A stretch of 64,000 nt of DNA from an uncultured Roseburia sp. (GCA_947647505.1 CANSKO010000002.1:1-64000); one strand, 5' to 3'. Positions 9,169 to 18,565 are shown, counted from the stretch's first letter. The notes: generated by a model not told the origin, from the sequence alone. Made by a program: numbers and translations.

Positions 9169-9223
9169 GCAAACCCTGATCTTTGCAAGAAATTGTGAAA
9201 GATCAGGGCTTGCTTTTTGCTAC
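9169..9223. terminator. Strong hairpin between island edge and DUF2461 gene
   Basis: AGCAAACCCTGATCTTT pairs with AAAGATCAGGGCTTGCT around a short loop, followed on the plus strand by TTTTT. It sits just past the 3' end of the minus-strand DUF2461 gene at 9239, so it may end that transcript although the T-run is on the other side. It may work in both directions. Confidence 0.55.
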
Positions 9224-9238
9224 AGCTGGAATCGTTTG

Positions 9239-9922
9239 TCACCTTGCCGGCATCTGAAAGTTCACAAGCGCCCGGTTCAAATAATCGTTAAACGGTTTCA
9301 TAATGCGAAACAGCCCGGCTGCCTTTGTGAGAAACGCTTCAGCATCATATAGCTCTTCATCTTTGATCGGATATTCCAGATACCAGCTTTTAAACTTTAA
9401 GTATTCCGCCTGCGGGTGGCTTTTGTCATACCCGGCAGGGACATTTTTCAGCGCTGATCCCTGTACCGTAAAATAGTTCCGGAAGGCAGGCTCTTTGAGA
9501 ATGGCTTCCAGTTCGCTGCCGTTTTGGACAATATAGTCCCGCACCATCGTTGTTGCGTCTTTGAACATATCAGCAAAAAGACCGCCGCCTAAAAAGGACT
9601 GACCGCCGGGCTTTATCATAAGATAATAGCCAACGGGAACGGGCTGCTTTCCCTGTGCGGCAATATGTGCGCGGAACGCCGGGTTATAGGGCGATTTATC
9701 ATGGCTGAACCGGGTATCTCTTACCAGCTTAAAGGTAAGGCGTTTTGGTTCATTGTGCAGCACGCTGGCGTCAAATGCGCCGATACGAAGGATCAGGGCT
9801 TTGATCAGAGCCTCAAATTCTGCGTTCGCCGCTTTGTTCTCGGCTTTATGCGCGTGATACCATTCCCGGTCATTGTGTTCACTTAAATCCGTAAGATAGT
9901 TTAAAATCAGTTGTGTATGCAT
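9239..9922 (-). CDS. DUF2461 domain-containing protein (227 aa)
   Basis: Full-length match in character to the DUF2461 (TIGR02453) family: NDREWYHAHK near the N-terminus, a central KRLTFKLVRDTRFSHDKSPYNP and a GGGLFADM segment in the middle. The family is cytosolic and of uncertain function. AGGAGG precedes the ATG at 9922. The gene starts 11 bases after the sigma factor stops, so the two form a minus-strand operon and may be co-regulated. Confidence 0.85.
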   Translation of the reverse strand: MHTQLILNYLTDLSEHNDREWYHAHKAENKAANAEFEALIKALILRIGAFDASVLHNEPKRLTFKLVRDTRFSHDKSPYNPAFRAHIAAQGKQPVPVGYYLMIKPGGQSFLGGGLFADMFKDATTMVRDYIVQNGSELEAILKEPAFRNYFTVQGSALKNVPAGYDKSHPQAEYLKFKSWYLEYPIKDEELYDAEAFLTKAAGLFRIMKPFNDYLNRALVNFQMPAR

Positions 9923-9933
9923 GGTAAACCTCC

Positions 9934-10779
9934 TTATGCGTTTCCGACAACGGAAAAAGAAGCGCCGTTTAAAAAATTCTGAATGAATGCTTTCAGGCGT
10001 TCCGGAGACTGGTAGGCTTTGCAGAATGAGAACGTCTGTGAAAGCTCGTCAATGTCCTCCATAGCCTCTTTTACTTCCGCCATGGTTTCCATAGGGACAG
10101 CCGTTGTAAAGGATAACTGTGCGGGGTTGATTCTGTGATTTTGGATGGCATAATTGATCCGGTCTGTACAATGGCATGTCCCGTTTCCGTATTCCCCGCA
10201 GTATTCCGTTAAGAAATCCGCCATCCTGCTGCGGATTCTGGAAAGCCGCTTACGATAGGCTTCCGGCGTGATGCCTAAAATATCGCCCGCAATCCGGCTG
10301 TCCACCCGAAACATAGTTCCTAAAATAAAGATACATCGGCTTTCCGTATCCAGACACTGCAGCATAACATTCGTGCAGGAGAGCTTGAGTTCTTCTGCCA
10401 GAATGGACGCTTCTACATTTTGCGTCAGATCCGGGATATCGTCTTTGTTTCCGTTTTTGATGTCATCCCCGTAGAATTCAAAGTTGAGAGGGAATTTTGC
10501 AAACATATGCTTCTGATAGTTTTTCAGATGGTTTACCGCAATGCGAAAGACCCAGGTGGAAAAGGCGCTTTCTCCTTTAAACGAGGACAGATGAGTGATG
10601 ACCTTCAGCAGAATGTCCTGCGTGGCGTCCTCTGCGTCAGGGAAAGAGCCAAGCATACGCAAAGACAGATTAAATACAAAATCCTGTACGCTTAGAAGAA
10701 CGGTTTCTAAAGATTCTTTTTCTCCGGCGGTGGCTTTTTCAATCAAAGCTAAGAGTTCTTCATTTGGTATGTTTTTCAT
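9934..10779 (-). CDS. Sigma-70 family (ECF-like) RNA polymerase sigma factor (281 aa)
   Basis: Region 2 is visible at about residues 25-95 (GSFPDAEDATQDILLKVI, then FSTWVFRIAVNHLKNY). Region 4 is at about 130-190 with a helix-turn-helix (IAGDILGITPEAYRKRLSRIR). A C-terminal extension of about 90 residues carries CGEYGNGTCHC, a cysteine cluster that could bind metal or sense redox (inference). No anti-sigma gene is adjacent; the only partner is DUF2461. AGGAGG lies before ATG 10779. The length exceeds a minimal ECF factor because of the extension. Confidence 0.85.
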   Translation of the reverse strand: MKNIPNEELLALIEKATAGEKESLETVLLSVQDFVFNLSLRMLGSFPDAEDATQDILLKVITHLSSFKGESAFSTWVFRIAVNHLKNYQKHMFAKFPLNFEFYGDDIKNGNKDDIPDLTQNVEASILAEELKLSCTNVMLQCLDTESRCIFILGTMFRVDSRIAGDILGITPEAYRKRLSRIRSRMADFLTEYCGEYGNGTCHCTDRINYAIQNHRINPAQLSFTTAVPMETMAEVKEAMEDIDELSQTFSFCKAYQSPERLKAFIQNFLNGASFSVVGNA

Positions 10780-10980
10780 GGTGTTTACCTCCTATATAAT
10801 ATTAGACAATGGAAAAACGGCTGTGTGACAGGAAAAGTGAAATTTACTGAGGGTATCATAAGCGCAGTATACGTTGTTTATCCGAAGAATACAAGTGAAA
10901 TGGGTGAAGACTGCGCCATACGTTTGAAAGGTGAAACGGGAATTGCCAATTTTGTTATGGCGAAAACATGTTTGATCTGA

Positions 10981-10986
10981 TATAAT
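10981..10986 (+). promoter_or_regulatory. Extended -10 element upstream of secreted PPC-like pair
   Basis: TGATATAAT gives an extended -10 (TG-N-TATAAT) about 30 bases before the chosen ATG 11017. No good -35 is evident at 17 bases. A transcript from here could cover the two secreted paralogues and possibly queA. Confidence 0.45.
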
Positions 10987-11016
10987 GAATACAAAATGCA
11001 AATACGGAGGACGAGA

Positions 11017-11772
11017 ATGACAGGCAAAAGAAAATACATACGCATACTGTTGATCTGTCTGATTCTGGTGGGCGTTGGAATCGTTTCGTCAGAGACGGCA
11101 TCGGCCGCTGAGGGGAATTTTAACCAGACTGCGACAGTTTCCATTGCGGAAACGGAAGATTTTTCACACAGTGGACAGTATACATGGATTCGTTACAAGG
11201 CGTCAAAAGACGGTTATCTTACGATTACGGCCAAAGCGTCGAAGCCATCGTCCGGCGCAATTACGCTGTATGACGCTTCGCAGACGGCGCCGCTTTCGGG
11301 AGCGTGCGCATATAATACGGCTTCCGCTTCAGAAAGCGTGCAGTATTATGGCGTAAAGAAAAAGGGCGTTTATTTTTTTCAGGTGAAGGCGGATGGCGCC
11401 GTTTCGCTTCGCTGCAAGTTTAAAAAGATCAAAGAAAGCAGCGGCGGCAAAAAGGCGCTGGCGAAGTCTGTGAAACGGAATAAAGAGATCAAAGGCATCG
11501 TTGCGGTAGGCGATACGGATGCGGACTGGTATAAGATTACCGTTACGAAAAAACAGATTCTGCATCTGTATTATTCCGGCAGGACGCATGCGACCCTGAA
11601 ATTTATATTTTCAGGAGAATTTTTGAATACGGCGGAACGTTATGTGACGCGGGGCGAGGAGATTGTAAAGCACGTGTATTCACGGGAACGCGTGCAGCCG
11701 GGCACGTATTATGTTCAGGTGGAAGGCGCAGACGGCGCTTCCAGCGGCTATTATACGTTAAAATGGAATTAA
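11017..11772 (+). CDS. Secreted PPC-like domain protein 1 (251 aa)
   Basis: Start moved to ATG 11017, six bases after GGAGG; the earlier in-frame ATG would sit on the promoter. A Sec signal peptide is plain (KRKYIRILLICLILVGVG, cleavage near ETASAAEG). The mature protein has two beta-rich units, each resembling the bacterial pre-peptidase C-terminal (PPC) fold: YTWIRYKASKDGYLTITAKA in the first and DADWYKITVTKKQILHLYY plus GTYYVQVEG in the second, ending SGYYTLKWN. PPC domains usually accompany secreted proteases, but no catalytic domain is present. The role is unknown, perhaps surface binding. The next gene is a paralogue. Confidence 0.75.
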   Translation: MTGKRKYIRILLICLILVGVGIVSSETASAAEGNFNQTATVSIAETEDFSHSGQYTWIRYKASKDGYLTITAKASKPSSGAITLYDASQTAPLSGACAYNTASASESVQYYGVKKKGVYFFQVKADGAVSLRCKFKKIKESSGGKKALAKSVKRNKEIKGIVAVGDTDADWYKITVTKKQILHLYYSGRTHATLKFIFSGEFLNTAERYVTRGEEIVKHVYSRERVQPGTYYVQVEGADGASSGYYTLKWN

Positions 11773-11828
11773 AGCAGAATGCGCCTGTCTGATCCGGTTC
11801 GGAGAAGGATGGGCATGGAGGAATTTAT

Positions 11829-12626
11829 ATGGGAAAGAAATGGCGCGTTTTTATGGCGCTGCTGGCGTTTGGCCTGCTGTGCATGCTGCCGCGGCAGACG
11901 TTGGCGGCGGATCTGGAAGCCGACTGGAATGCAAATGCGACGATCACGATACAGGATGCGCAAAGCTACGCCGTTACCGGAGGATACGCATGGTTAAAGT
12001 ATGTGGCTCCTGCGAATGGCTATCTGACGGTGCGCATATCGAATCCGGAAGGAGCCACAGCGCATGCGACAGGCTACCTTGCGCTTTACAACAGCGCGAA
12101 GTCAACTGTTTTATCGTCCAGGTCGGTGTTTTATAATGCGGCGTATCCGGATAACGCTTACTGGAACGCGTTTACATTTGGCTTGCAGAAGGGACATACG
12201 TATTATCTTCGAATCAAAGGGGATAATGGCGTTCGGGTGTCCAGGAAATTTCAAAAAGTGAAAGAGGCGGGCGGCATATCCAAAGCAAAAGCAGTCAGCG
12301 TCAAAAAGAATAAAAAGAAGGCGGGCGTGATTTTTGCAGGGTCGTCCAATGCGGACTGGTATGCCATTCGTCTGACAAAGCGTCAGAAGCTTCGGCTGCG
12401 CTATACGGTAAAGGCGAACGGCGGTTTGAAAATTTCTATTTTTTCTGTAAAACAGCAGATCGGGAGCCGAAACGTGTATACGACGACGGGGCAGAAGAAG
12501 ATGGTTCTTTATCAATACCTGCCGACTTCGAAAAAGACGACGGGGCTTGAGGCCGGGACGTATTATGTCAAAGTGGAACGGGCGGATAGCGGTTCTTCCG
12601 GCTATTACACGTTGAAATGGAACTGA
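11829..12626 (+). CDS. Secreted PPC-like domain protein 2 (265 aa), paralogue
   Basis: Same plan as the preceding gene: signal peptide (MALLAFGLLCMLPRQTLA then ADLEAD), a first unit with GGYAWLKYVAPANGYLTVRI, and a second with NADWYAIRLTKRQKLRLRY, GTYYVKVER and the identical ending SGYYTLKWN. GGAGG is seven bases before ATG 11829. The two genes are 56 bases apart and probably arose by tandem duplication followed by strong divergence in the middle of each unit. Secreted, non-enzymatic by appearance. No cell-wall anchor was seen. Confidence 0.75.
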   Translation: MGKKWRVFMALLAFGLLCMLPRQTLAADLEADWNANATITIQDAQSYAVTGGYAWLKYVAPANGYLTVRISNPEGATAHATGYLALYNSAKSTVLSSRSVFYNAAYPDNAYWNAFTFGLQKGHTYYLRIKGDNGVRVSRKFQKVKEAGGISKAKAVSVKKNKKKAGVIFAGSSNADWYAIRLTKRQKLRLRYTVKANGGLKISIFSVKQQIGSRNVYTTTGQKKMVLYQYLPTSKKTTGLEAGTYYVKVERADSGSSGYYTLKWN

Positions 12627-12650
12627 TAAAAGGGAACGGGAGGATCTGGC

Positions 12651-13676
12651 ATGGATCTCAAAGATTTTTATTATGATTTGCCAAAAGAGCTGATCGCGCA
12701 GGATGCGCTTTTGCAGAGGGACAGCGCGCGTCTGATGACGCTGCACAGGCATTCCGACCGCATGGAGCATCGTGTTTTTTCAGATATTACAGATTATATC
12801 CGGCCAAATGACTGCCTTGTTTTGAACAATACGAAGGTGATTCCGGCGCGTCTGCATGGAAAGCGGGAAGATACGGGCGCATCGGTTGAGCTGCTTTTGT
12901 TGAAGCGCAGAGAAAAGGATATCTGGGAGACGCTTGTAAAGCCGGGGAAAAAAGCCAGAGTTGGGACGAAGCTTTTGTTTGGAGACGGACTTTTGCGTGG
13001 AGAAATCGTGGATATTGTGGAAGAGGGAAACCGTCTGGTTCAATTTGGATACGAGGGGATTTTTGAGGAAATTCTGGACAGGCTGGGGCAGATGCCTCTG
13101 CCGCCGTATATTACGCATCCGCTCAAAGACAGGAACCGCTATCAGACGGTTTATGCGAAATATGACGGTTCTGCGGCGGCGCCTACGGCGGGGCTGCATT
13201 TTACGCCGCAGCTGCTTTTGCAGCTGCAAAACATGGGCGTTACGATTGCGGAGATTACGCTGCATGTAGGGCTTGGCACGTTTCGTCCCGTGAAGGAAAC
13301 GGATGTGTTAAAACACCATATGCATGCGGAATATTTTCAGATCGACGAAGCGGCGGCTGAAAAGATCAACCGGACGAAAGAAGAAGGCGGCCGGGTGATC
13401 TCCGTTGGGACGACAAGCACAAGGACGCTGGAGGCTGCGGCAGATGAAAACGGTCGTTTGAACGCATCGTCCGGCTGGACGGATATTTTTATCTATCCGG
13501 GCTATTCGTTTCGGGTGATTGACGGACTGATTACGAATTTTCATCTGCCGGAATCGACGCTTCTGATGCTTGTTTCTGCGTTTGCCGGGCGTGAGCGCAT
13601 CCTGGAAGCGTATGCGGAAGCAGTCAGAGAGAAGTATCGGTTTTTCAGCTTTGGGGATGCGATGCTGATCATCTGA
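12651..13676 (+). CDS. queA: S-adenosylmethionine:tRNA ribosyltransferase-isomerase QueA (341 aa)
   Basis: QueA transfers and isomerises the ribosyl group of SAM onto preQ1 in tRNA to make epoxyqueuosine. The start [17 protein letters not shown] is the family N-terminus, and [24 protein letters not shown] and [18 protein letters not shown] are family signatures. The length is normal. GGGAGG precedes ATG 12651. No other queuosine gene is in this window; a strong terminator follows at 13734. Confidence 0.96.
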   Translation: MDLKDFYYDLPKELIAQDALLQRDSARLMTLHRHSDRMEHRVFSDITDYIRPNDCLVLNNTKVIPARLHGKREDTGASVELLLLKRREKDIWETLVKPGKKARVGTKLLFGDGLLRGEIVDIVEEGNRLVQFGYEGIFEEILDRLGQMPLPPYITHPLKDRNRYQTVYAKYDGSAAAPTAGLHFTPQLLLQLQNMGVTIAEITLHVGLGTFRPVKETDVLKHHMHAEYFQIDEAAAEKINRTKEEGGRVISVGTTSTRTLEAAADENGRLNASSGWTDIFIYPGYSFRVIDGLITNFHLPESTLLMLVSAFAGRERILEAYAEAVREKYRFFSFGDAMLII

Positions 13677-13733
13677 TGTGAAATTTTATGCGGGCGATCG
13701 TTTGCCTCGCAGGATTTAAAGGGATAAGAAGTG

Positions 13734-13799
13734 CAGAGCAGGAAGAATCTTAGATCGTGTCACAGCACGGTTCCGGGATTTTTCCTGCTCTGTTTTTTT
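13734..13799 (+). terminator. Rho-independent terminator after queA
   Basis: CAGAGCAGGA pairs with TCCTGCTCTG, followed by seven T. The loop is about 39 bases. It separates queA from the convergent aroA. Confidence 0.8.
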
Positions 13800-13844
13800 A
13801 TGCCTTAAAAAATTTGCAGAATACGCGTTTTTTTATAAGCCAGG

Positions 13845-15128
13845 TTAAGAATGGATCAGTCTGTTCAGATCATGGTAAAACGTGGGATAGGAGATGTTGA
13901 CGCATGCGGCGTTTTGCATTTTGGAGGGCGCATGCAGCGGCAATGCGGCAATGGAAAATGCCATTGCGATCCGATGGTCTCCATAGCTGTCAAATTTTGC
14001 CGGATGCAGACCGTCCGGATTGCCTTCGATTGCCATGCCGTCTTCCGTTGGCGTTACGACGGCTCCCATGCGGCGCAGGTTATCGGTAATGGCCGCGATG
14101 CGGTCAGATTCTTTGACCTTTAGCTCGGCTGCATCCCGGATGGTTGTAACGCCTTCTGCAAATGCGCCAAGCACAGCCAGCATTGGAATTTCATCAATCA
14201 GGGCGGGAATCTGGTCGCCTCCGATTTCAATGCCGTGAAGCCGGCTCGCAGTGACGAGCAGGTCGCATACGGGTTCGCCGGATACAATGCGCGCATTCTG
14301 GCGCTGTACCCTGCCGCCCATTGCGCATACCGCTTTTAAAAATCCGTCCCGCGTTGGATTTACGCCTGTATTTGGTATTAGAATTTCGGAACCGGGGAGC
14401 AGAAGGCCGGCGGCAAGAAAATAAGCCGCGGAAGAAATATCGCCGGGCACGTTAATCTTTCTGCCGGTTAAGCGGGGCTCCGGCAGAATGGAAACGGTCG
14501 TGCCGTCACATTCGATGGTCGCGCCAAACGCGGAAAGCATAAGCTCCGTGTGATTTCTGGAGCGGGCCGGCTCCGTAACGGAGGTTTTGCCGTCTGCATA
14601 TAAACCGGCCAGAAGAATGCAGGATTTGACCTGTGCGGAAGCGACGGGAGAAAGACAGGCTGTGCCGCGAAGCCTTGCGGGCTGAAATTGAAGCGGCGCG
14701 CAGCCGTTTTCTTTTATGCTGCATACACTTGCGCCCATAGATGCAAGCGGCGCAAGAATGCGCTTCATCGGCCGTTTTTGAATGGATGCGTCTCCCGTCA
14801 GCGTTGCGGAAAACGGCTGTCCGGCGAGAATGCCGGACAGCAGTCTGGCAGTCGTTCCGCTGTTGCCGACGTCTAACATGCCGTCCGGCCGCATGAGGCC
14901 GTGCAGTCCTTTGCCGTGGACGATAACGCGCTCTTTTTCCTGTTCTATGGAAATGCCCATCTTACGGAAACAGGAGATGGTGGACAGACAGTCTGCTCCC
15001 TCCAAAAAGCCGGTAATTTCTGTTATGCCATCTGAAATTGCGCCGAACATAACGGCGCGGTGTGAGATGGATTTATCGCCCGGAACCGATATCGTTCCGT
15101 TTATATGCGTTGCGTTTTTTAATTCCAT
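13845..15128 (-). CDS. aroA: 3-phosphoshikimate 1-carboxyvinyltransferase AroA (427 aa)
   Basis: EPSP synthase of the shikimate pathway, joining shikimate-3-phosphate and phosphoenolpyruvate. Signatures: GDKSISHRAV near the N-terminus, GNSGTTARLLSG, RPMKRILAPL, ESDRIAA and GDHRIAMAF. The longest ORF adds 40 residues upstream, but the family start MELKNATHINGTISVPGDKS has an AAAGGA site before ATG 15128, so that start is preferred. tyrA ends 13 bases upstream on the same strand, so tyrA-aroA form an operon for aromatic amino acids; aroC is far away at 61295. Confidence 0.96.
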   Translation of the reverse strand: MELKNATHINGTISVPGDKSISHRAVMFGAISDGITEITGFLEGADCLSTISCFRKMGISIEQEKERVIVHGKGLHGLMRPDGMLDVGNSGTTARLLSGILAGQPFSATLTGDASIQKRPMKRILAPLASMGASVCSIKENGCAPLQFQPARLRGTACLSPVASAQVKSCILLAGLYADGKTSVTEPARSRNHTELMLSAFGATIECDGTTVSILPEPRLTGRKINVPGDISSAAYFLAAGLLLPGSEILIPNTGVNPTRDGFLKAVCAMGGRVQRQNARIVSGEPVCDLLVTASRLHGIEIGGDQIPALIDEIPMLAVLGAFAEGVTTIRDAAELKVKESDRIAAITDNLRRMGAVVTPTEDGMAIEGNPDGLHPAKFDSYGDHRIAMAFSIAALPLHAPSKMQNAACVNISYPTFYHDLNRLIHS

Positions 15129-15141
15129 TCGTCTTCCTTTC

Positions 15142-16239
15142 TCATCTTTCATATATCGTGTAGTGGTGTCTGCGAAGCAGCGCAATCGTGCGGTCATAGG
15201 CGGGCCGGTCGTATAGCTCGATCTTAAGCACGCCGTCTTCAAATTCACGGTTGTGCAGAATGCCGATATTTTTTATGCTGATATGATGGCTGGCGAGGAT
15301 TGTTGCAATGGTCGCAATGCCGCCCGCTTCGTCGATCAGGTCGCAGTACAGTTCAAAAACAGTCTGCATCGAGCCGCCTGGAGCGACCAGGAGAGAATCT
15401 CTGTAATCTTTGGCGGACTGGAAAAAACGACGAATGGCTTCCGTATCAGGCGAAGCGATGCGCGTTCGCATGTCTGACAGGCAGTCCTGAAAGGAATCCA
15501 GCATGGAAAGAATCTGCTTTTGATTGGCGACACAGATCTCTTCCCACATGACGGGAGAAGAGCTTGCGATTCTTGTAATGTCCCGAAAGCCGCCGGCTGC
15601 AATGGTCTTCATCGTTTCCGCAGGGTCGTCAGACTGTTTTACAAAATTTACGAGCGCGGCGGCGAGGATGTGGGGCAGATGGCTGATGGCAGCCGTCGCC
15701 GCATCGTGCGCGTCATAGTCCAGAATCAGAGGAATTGCGCCAAGCGAGTGAATAAACTGCCGAAACGCTTCTGTGCGGCGCGCGTCGATGGCGGGCGAAG
15801 GCGTCAGAATGTAGTAGGCGTTTTCGAGCAGATATGCAGTTGCATGGGAAAAGCCGGTTTTTTCGGAGCCGGCCATAGGATGTCCGCCAATAAAATGCGC
15901 TTCCATTCCAAGCTGTTTTACGGCTCTGTGAATATCACCCTTTACACTGCCCGCGTCAGTCAGTATGCAGGAGTCTTTCATCACGTCTTTGAGCTGCTCG
16001 ATGTAGAGCAGGTTTTTTTGCACCGGCGCGCAGAGAAAAATGCAGTCGCAGTCGTAAAAATCTTCGATGGAAGCGTTCGTTTCATTTTCAATGAAGCCGG
16101 CCTTGTATGCTTCGGTGATGGTGGACTGATGCCCGGATAAGGCGATGATGCGGATGGACGGATGTATCCGTCGGGCCGTTTTTACAATGGAGCCGCCGAT
16201 TAGGCCAAGACCGATAAAGCCAAGCGTTTGCATAGACAT
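15142..16239 (-). CDS. tyrA: Prephenate dehydrogenase TyrA with C-terminal ACT domain (365 aa)
   Basis: Oxidative decarboxylation of prephenate to hydroxyphenylpyruvate for tyrosine. A Rossmann GFIGLGLIGGS starts at residue 7, and GGHPMAGSEKTGF carries the expected catalytic His region. The last 70 residues (DEAGGIATIATILASHHISI) form an ACT domain, which typically gives tyrosine feedback control. AGGAGG lies before ATG 16239 and a good promoter is upstream. It is the first gene of the tyrA-aroA operon. Confidence 0.94.
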   Translation of the reverse strand: MSMQTLGFIGLGLIGGSIVKTARRIHPSIRIIALSGHQSTITEAYKAGFIENETNASIEDFYDCDCIFLCAPVQKNLLYIEQLKDVMKDSCILTDAGSVKGDIHRAVKQLGMEAHFIGGHPMAGSEKTGFSHATAYLLENAYYILTPSPAIDARRTEAFRQFIHSLGAIPLILDYDAHDAATAAISHLPHILAAALVNFVKQSDDPAETMKTIAAGGFRDITRIASSSPVMWEEICVANQKQILSMLDSFQDCLSDMRTRIASPDTEAIRRFFQSAKDYRDSLLVAPGGSMQTVFELYCDLIDEAGGIATIATILASHHISIKNIGILHNREFEDGVLKIELYDRPAYDRTIALLRRHHYTIYER

Positions 16240-16274
16240 GGAAAAACCTCCTGCTGATCGTTGTATTCTATTAA

Positions 16275-16303
16275 AGCATAGTCTTTTCCGTATGGAAAGT
16301 CAA
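16275..16303 (-). promoter_or_regulatory. Sigma-A type promoter of tyrA-aroA
   Basis: On the minus strand, TTGACT and TATGCT are separated by exactly 17 bases. They lie about 36 bases upstream of the tyrA start. Confidence 0.7.
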
Positions 16304-16393
16304 TACTTTAAAGCGGAGAAGTGAGGGGCGGAAAGGGCGCCGCGTTCTTTTTCGATTCAGATCATTCAGATAAGTATAAATTGCATAAAATAG

Positions 16394-16422
16394 TTGTAAT
16401 ATATTTTAAAATTTAGTACAAT
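16394..16422 (+). promoter_or_regulatory. Sigma-A type promoter of the EF-G-like gene
   Basis: TTGTAA and TACAAT with a 17-base AT-rich spacer, 56 bases before ATG 16478. It diverges from the tyrA promoter. Confidence 0.65.
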
Positions 16423-16477
16423 ATAACCATAAAAAGACAGAATGATCTGTTACAAACGAGATTGGAGGATTTGTTTT

Positions 16478-18565
16478 ATGAATGTTTACACAACGGACAG
16501 GATTCGCAATGTAGTGCTTCTTGGGCATGGCGGCTGCGGGAAGACCAGCCTGGTGGAAGCGATGGCATTTTTATCTGGCATTACGACCCGTATGGGGAAG
16601 ACGGGCGATGGCAATACGCTGAGCGATTATGATAAAGAAGAGATAAAGCGGCAGTTTTCGATTAGCGCCTCTATTGTGCCGATTATCTGGGAGGATACGA
16701 AGATCAATATTCTGGATGCGCCCGGTTATTTTGATTTTGCCGGAGAAGTGGAAGAAGCGGCGGCTGTGGCGGATGCGGCGATCATTGTCATTTCGGGCAA
16801 AGCGGGCATTGAGGTAGGCACGAAGAAGGCATGGGAAATCTGCGAAAAGTATAAGCTTCCAAGAATGGTATTTGTAACAGATATGGATATTGACGAAGCA
16901 AGCTACCGCCAGGTGGTGGAGGATTTGCAGGAATTGTATGGCAAGAAGATTGCGCCGTTTCATCTTCCAATCCGTGAGAACGGCGCGTTTGTTGGTTATG
17001 TCAACGTGCTTCAGCAGAGGGCGAAGCGCTGGACGGATAAAGGCGGAATCGAGAAAGCGGACGTGCCGGATTATTCCAGAGAAAATCTGGAAACGTGCAG
17101 GGAGGCTTTGATGGAAGCCGTTGCAGAGACGAGCGAAGAATTTATGGACCGCTATTTTGGCGGAGAAGAATTTTCGGAAGACGAGATTCGTCAGGCGCTG
17201 CGCGTCAATGTGGCGGATGGAAGCATTATTCCGGTTCTGATGGGATCGAACCTTCTGGCGCGGGGCGTATATACGCTTCTGGTGGACATTGTCAAATATT
17301 TTCCAGGACCGGATAAGAGAAGCTGCGCGGGCATCAACGCCAAGACGAATGAGGTGTACCAGGCGGATTATGATTTTTCCAAAGCGAAATCGGCGTATGT
17401 GTTTAAGACGATCGTCGATCCGTTTATCGGAAAATATTCGTTGATTAAGGTCAATTCCGGCGTGCTGAAAACAGACGACGTGCTTTACAACTATCACAAG
17501 AGCGCGGAGGAAAAAATCGGCAAACTTTATGTTTTAAGAGGAAATAAGGCGGAAGAGGTCAAGGAGCTGCATGCGGGAGACATCGGCGCGCTGGCGAAGC
17601 TGTCCAATACGGCGACGACGGATTCTCTTTCCACGAAGGCCAGTCCGATCGTCTATATCCGCACGACGATGCCCACGCCGTATACGTCGATGCGTTATCA
17701 GGCGAAGAATAAGGGAGACGAGGATAAGATTTCTCAGGCTTTGCAGAAGATGACAATGGAAGATCTGACGCTTAAGAATGTAAACGACAGCGAGAACGGA
17801 CAGACGCTTCTCTACGGCATGGGCGATCAGCATCTGGACGTTGTGGTAAGCAAACTGCTCAACAAATATAAAATCGAAGTGGAGCTTTCCAGACCGAAAG
17901 TGGCGTTCCGTGAAACGATTCGTAAGAAATCGGACGTAGAAGCCAAATATAAAAAGCAGTCCGGCGGACATGGCCAGTACGGACATGTTAAGATGACGTT
18001 TGAACCTTCCGGCAATCTGGAGGAAGCGTATGAATTTGATCAGATCGTAGTCGGCGGCGCCGTGCCGAAGAATTATTTTCCGGCGGTGGAAAAGGGCGTG
18101 CAGGAGGCCGTGCTGCGGGGACCATTGGCCGCGTATCCGGTTGTGGGCGTAAAAGCGGTGCTTTACGACGGATCTTATCATCCGGTCGATTCCTCGGAAA
18201 TGGCATTTAAGACGGCGTCCAGACAGGCGTTTAAAAAAGGATTTCTGGAAGCGTCTCCGGTTCTGCTGGAACCGATCGTATCGCTGAAGGTTGTCGTTCC
18301 GGATTCGTATACCGGGGATATTATGGGCGATCTCAACAAGCGCAGAGGCAGAGTGCTTGGCATGAATCCGGTTGACGGCGGCAGACAGGAAATTGTTGCG
18401 GACGTGCCGAGTATGGAGCTGTTTGGCTATAATACAGATCTTCGTTCCATGACGGGCGGCGCGGGCGATTATTCGTTTGCGTTTGCAAGATACGAGCAGG
18501 CTCCGTCCGATATTCAGGAAAAAGAAATCGCGGCGCGGGCAGCCAGCCTCGACGGAGGGGAATAG
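16478..18565 (+). CDS. Elongation factor G-like GTPase (695 aa)
   Basis: An EF-G family translational GTPase of the FusA2/EF-G-II kind rather than the main fusA, which normally sits in the str operon. G1 is GHGGCGKTSLVEA, G3 is DAPGYFDF and the G4 position reads VTDMD instead of the usual NKMD. Domains II to V follow, with KKQSGGHGQYGHVKM (domain IV) and GYNTDLRSMTGGAGDYSF (domain V). Start set at ATG 16478 after GGAGG, dropping 12 residues from the longest ORF. Function is probably a conditional or accessory role in translation (inference). It has its own promoter and is not in a ribosomal operon. Confidence 0.88.
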   Translation: MNVYTTDRIRNVVLLGHGGCGKTSLVEAMAFLSGITTRMGKTGDGNTLSDYDKEEIKRQFSISASIVPIIWEDTKINILDAPGYFDFAGEVEEAAAVADAAIIVISGKAGIEVGTKKAWEICEKYKLPRMVFVTDMDIDEASYRQVVEDLQELYGKKIAPFHLPIRENGAFVGYVNVLQQRAKRWTDKGGIEKADVPDYSRENLETCREALMEAVAETSEEFMDRYFGGEEFSEDEIRQALRVNVADGSIIPVLMGSNLLARGVYTLLVDIVKYFPGPDKRSCAGINAKTNEVYQADYDFSKAKSAYVFKTIVDPFIGKYSLIKVNSGVLKTDDVLYNYHKSAEEKIGKLYVLRGNKAEEVKELHAGDIGALAKLSNTATTDSLSTKASPIVYIRTTMPTPYTSMRYQAKNKGDEDKISQALQKMTMEDLTLKNVNDSENGQTLLYGMGDQHLDVVVSKLLNKYKIEVELSRPKVAFRETIRKKSDVEAKYKKQSGGHGQYGHVKMTFEPSGNLEEAYEFDQIVVGGAVPKNYFPAVEKGVQEAVLRGPLAAYPVVGVKAVLYDGSYHPVDSSEMAFKTASRQAFKKGFLEASPVLLEPIVSLKVVVPDSYTGDIMGDLNKRRGRVLGMNPVDGGRQEIVADVPSMELFGYNTDLRSMTGGAGDYSFAFARYEQAPSDIQEKEIAARAASLDGGE

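Noticed and set aside
9169-9223. Terminal inverted repeat of the IS630 element
   Set aside because: It pairs as one local hairpin with a T-run and has no matching copy at the other end of the remnant.
9131-9352. Track ORF of 73 aa on the plus strand
   Set aside because: It runs through the hairpin and into the antisense of the DUF2461 gene and has no family character.
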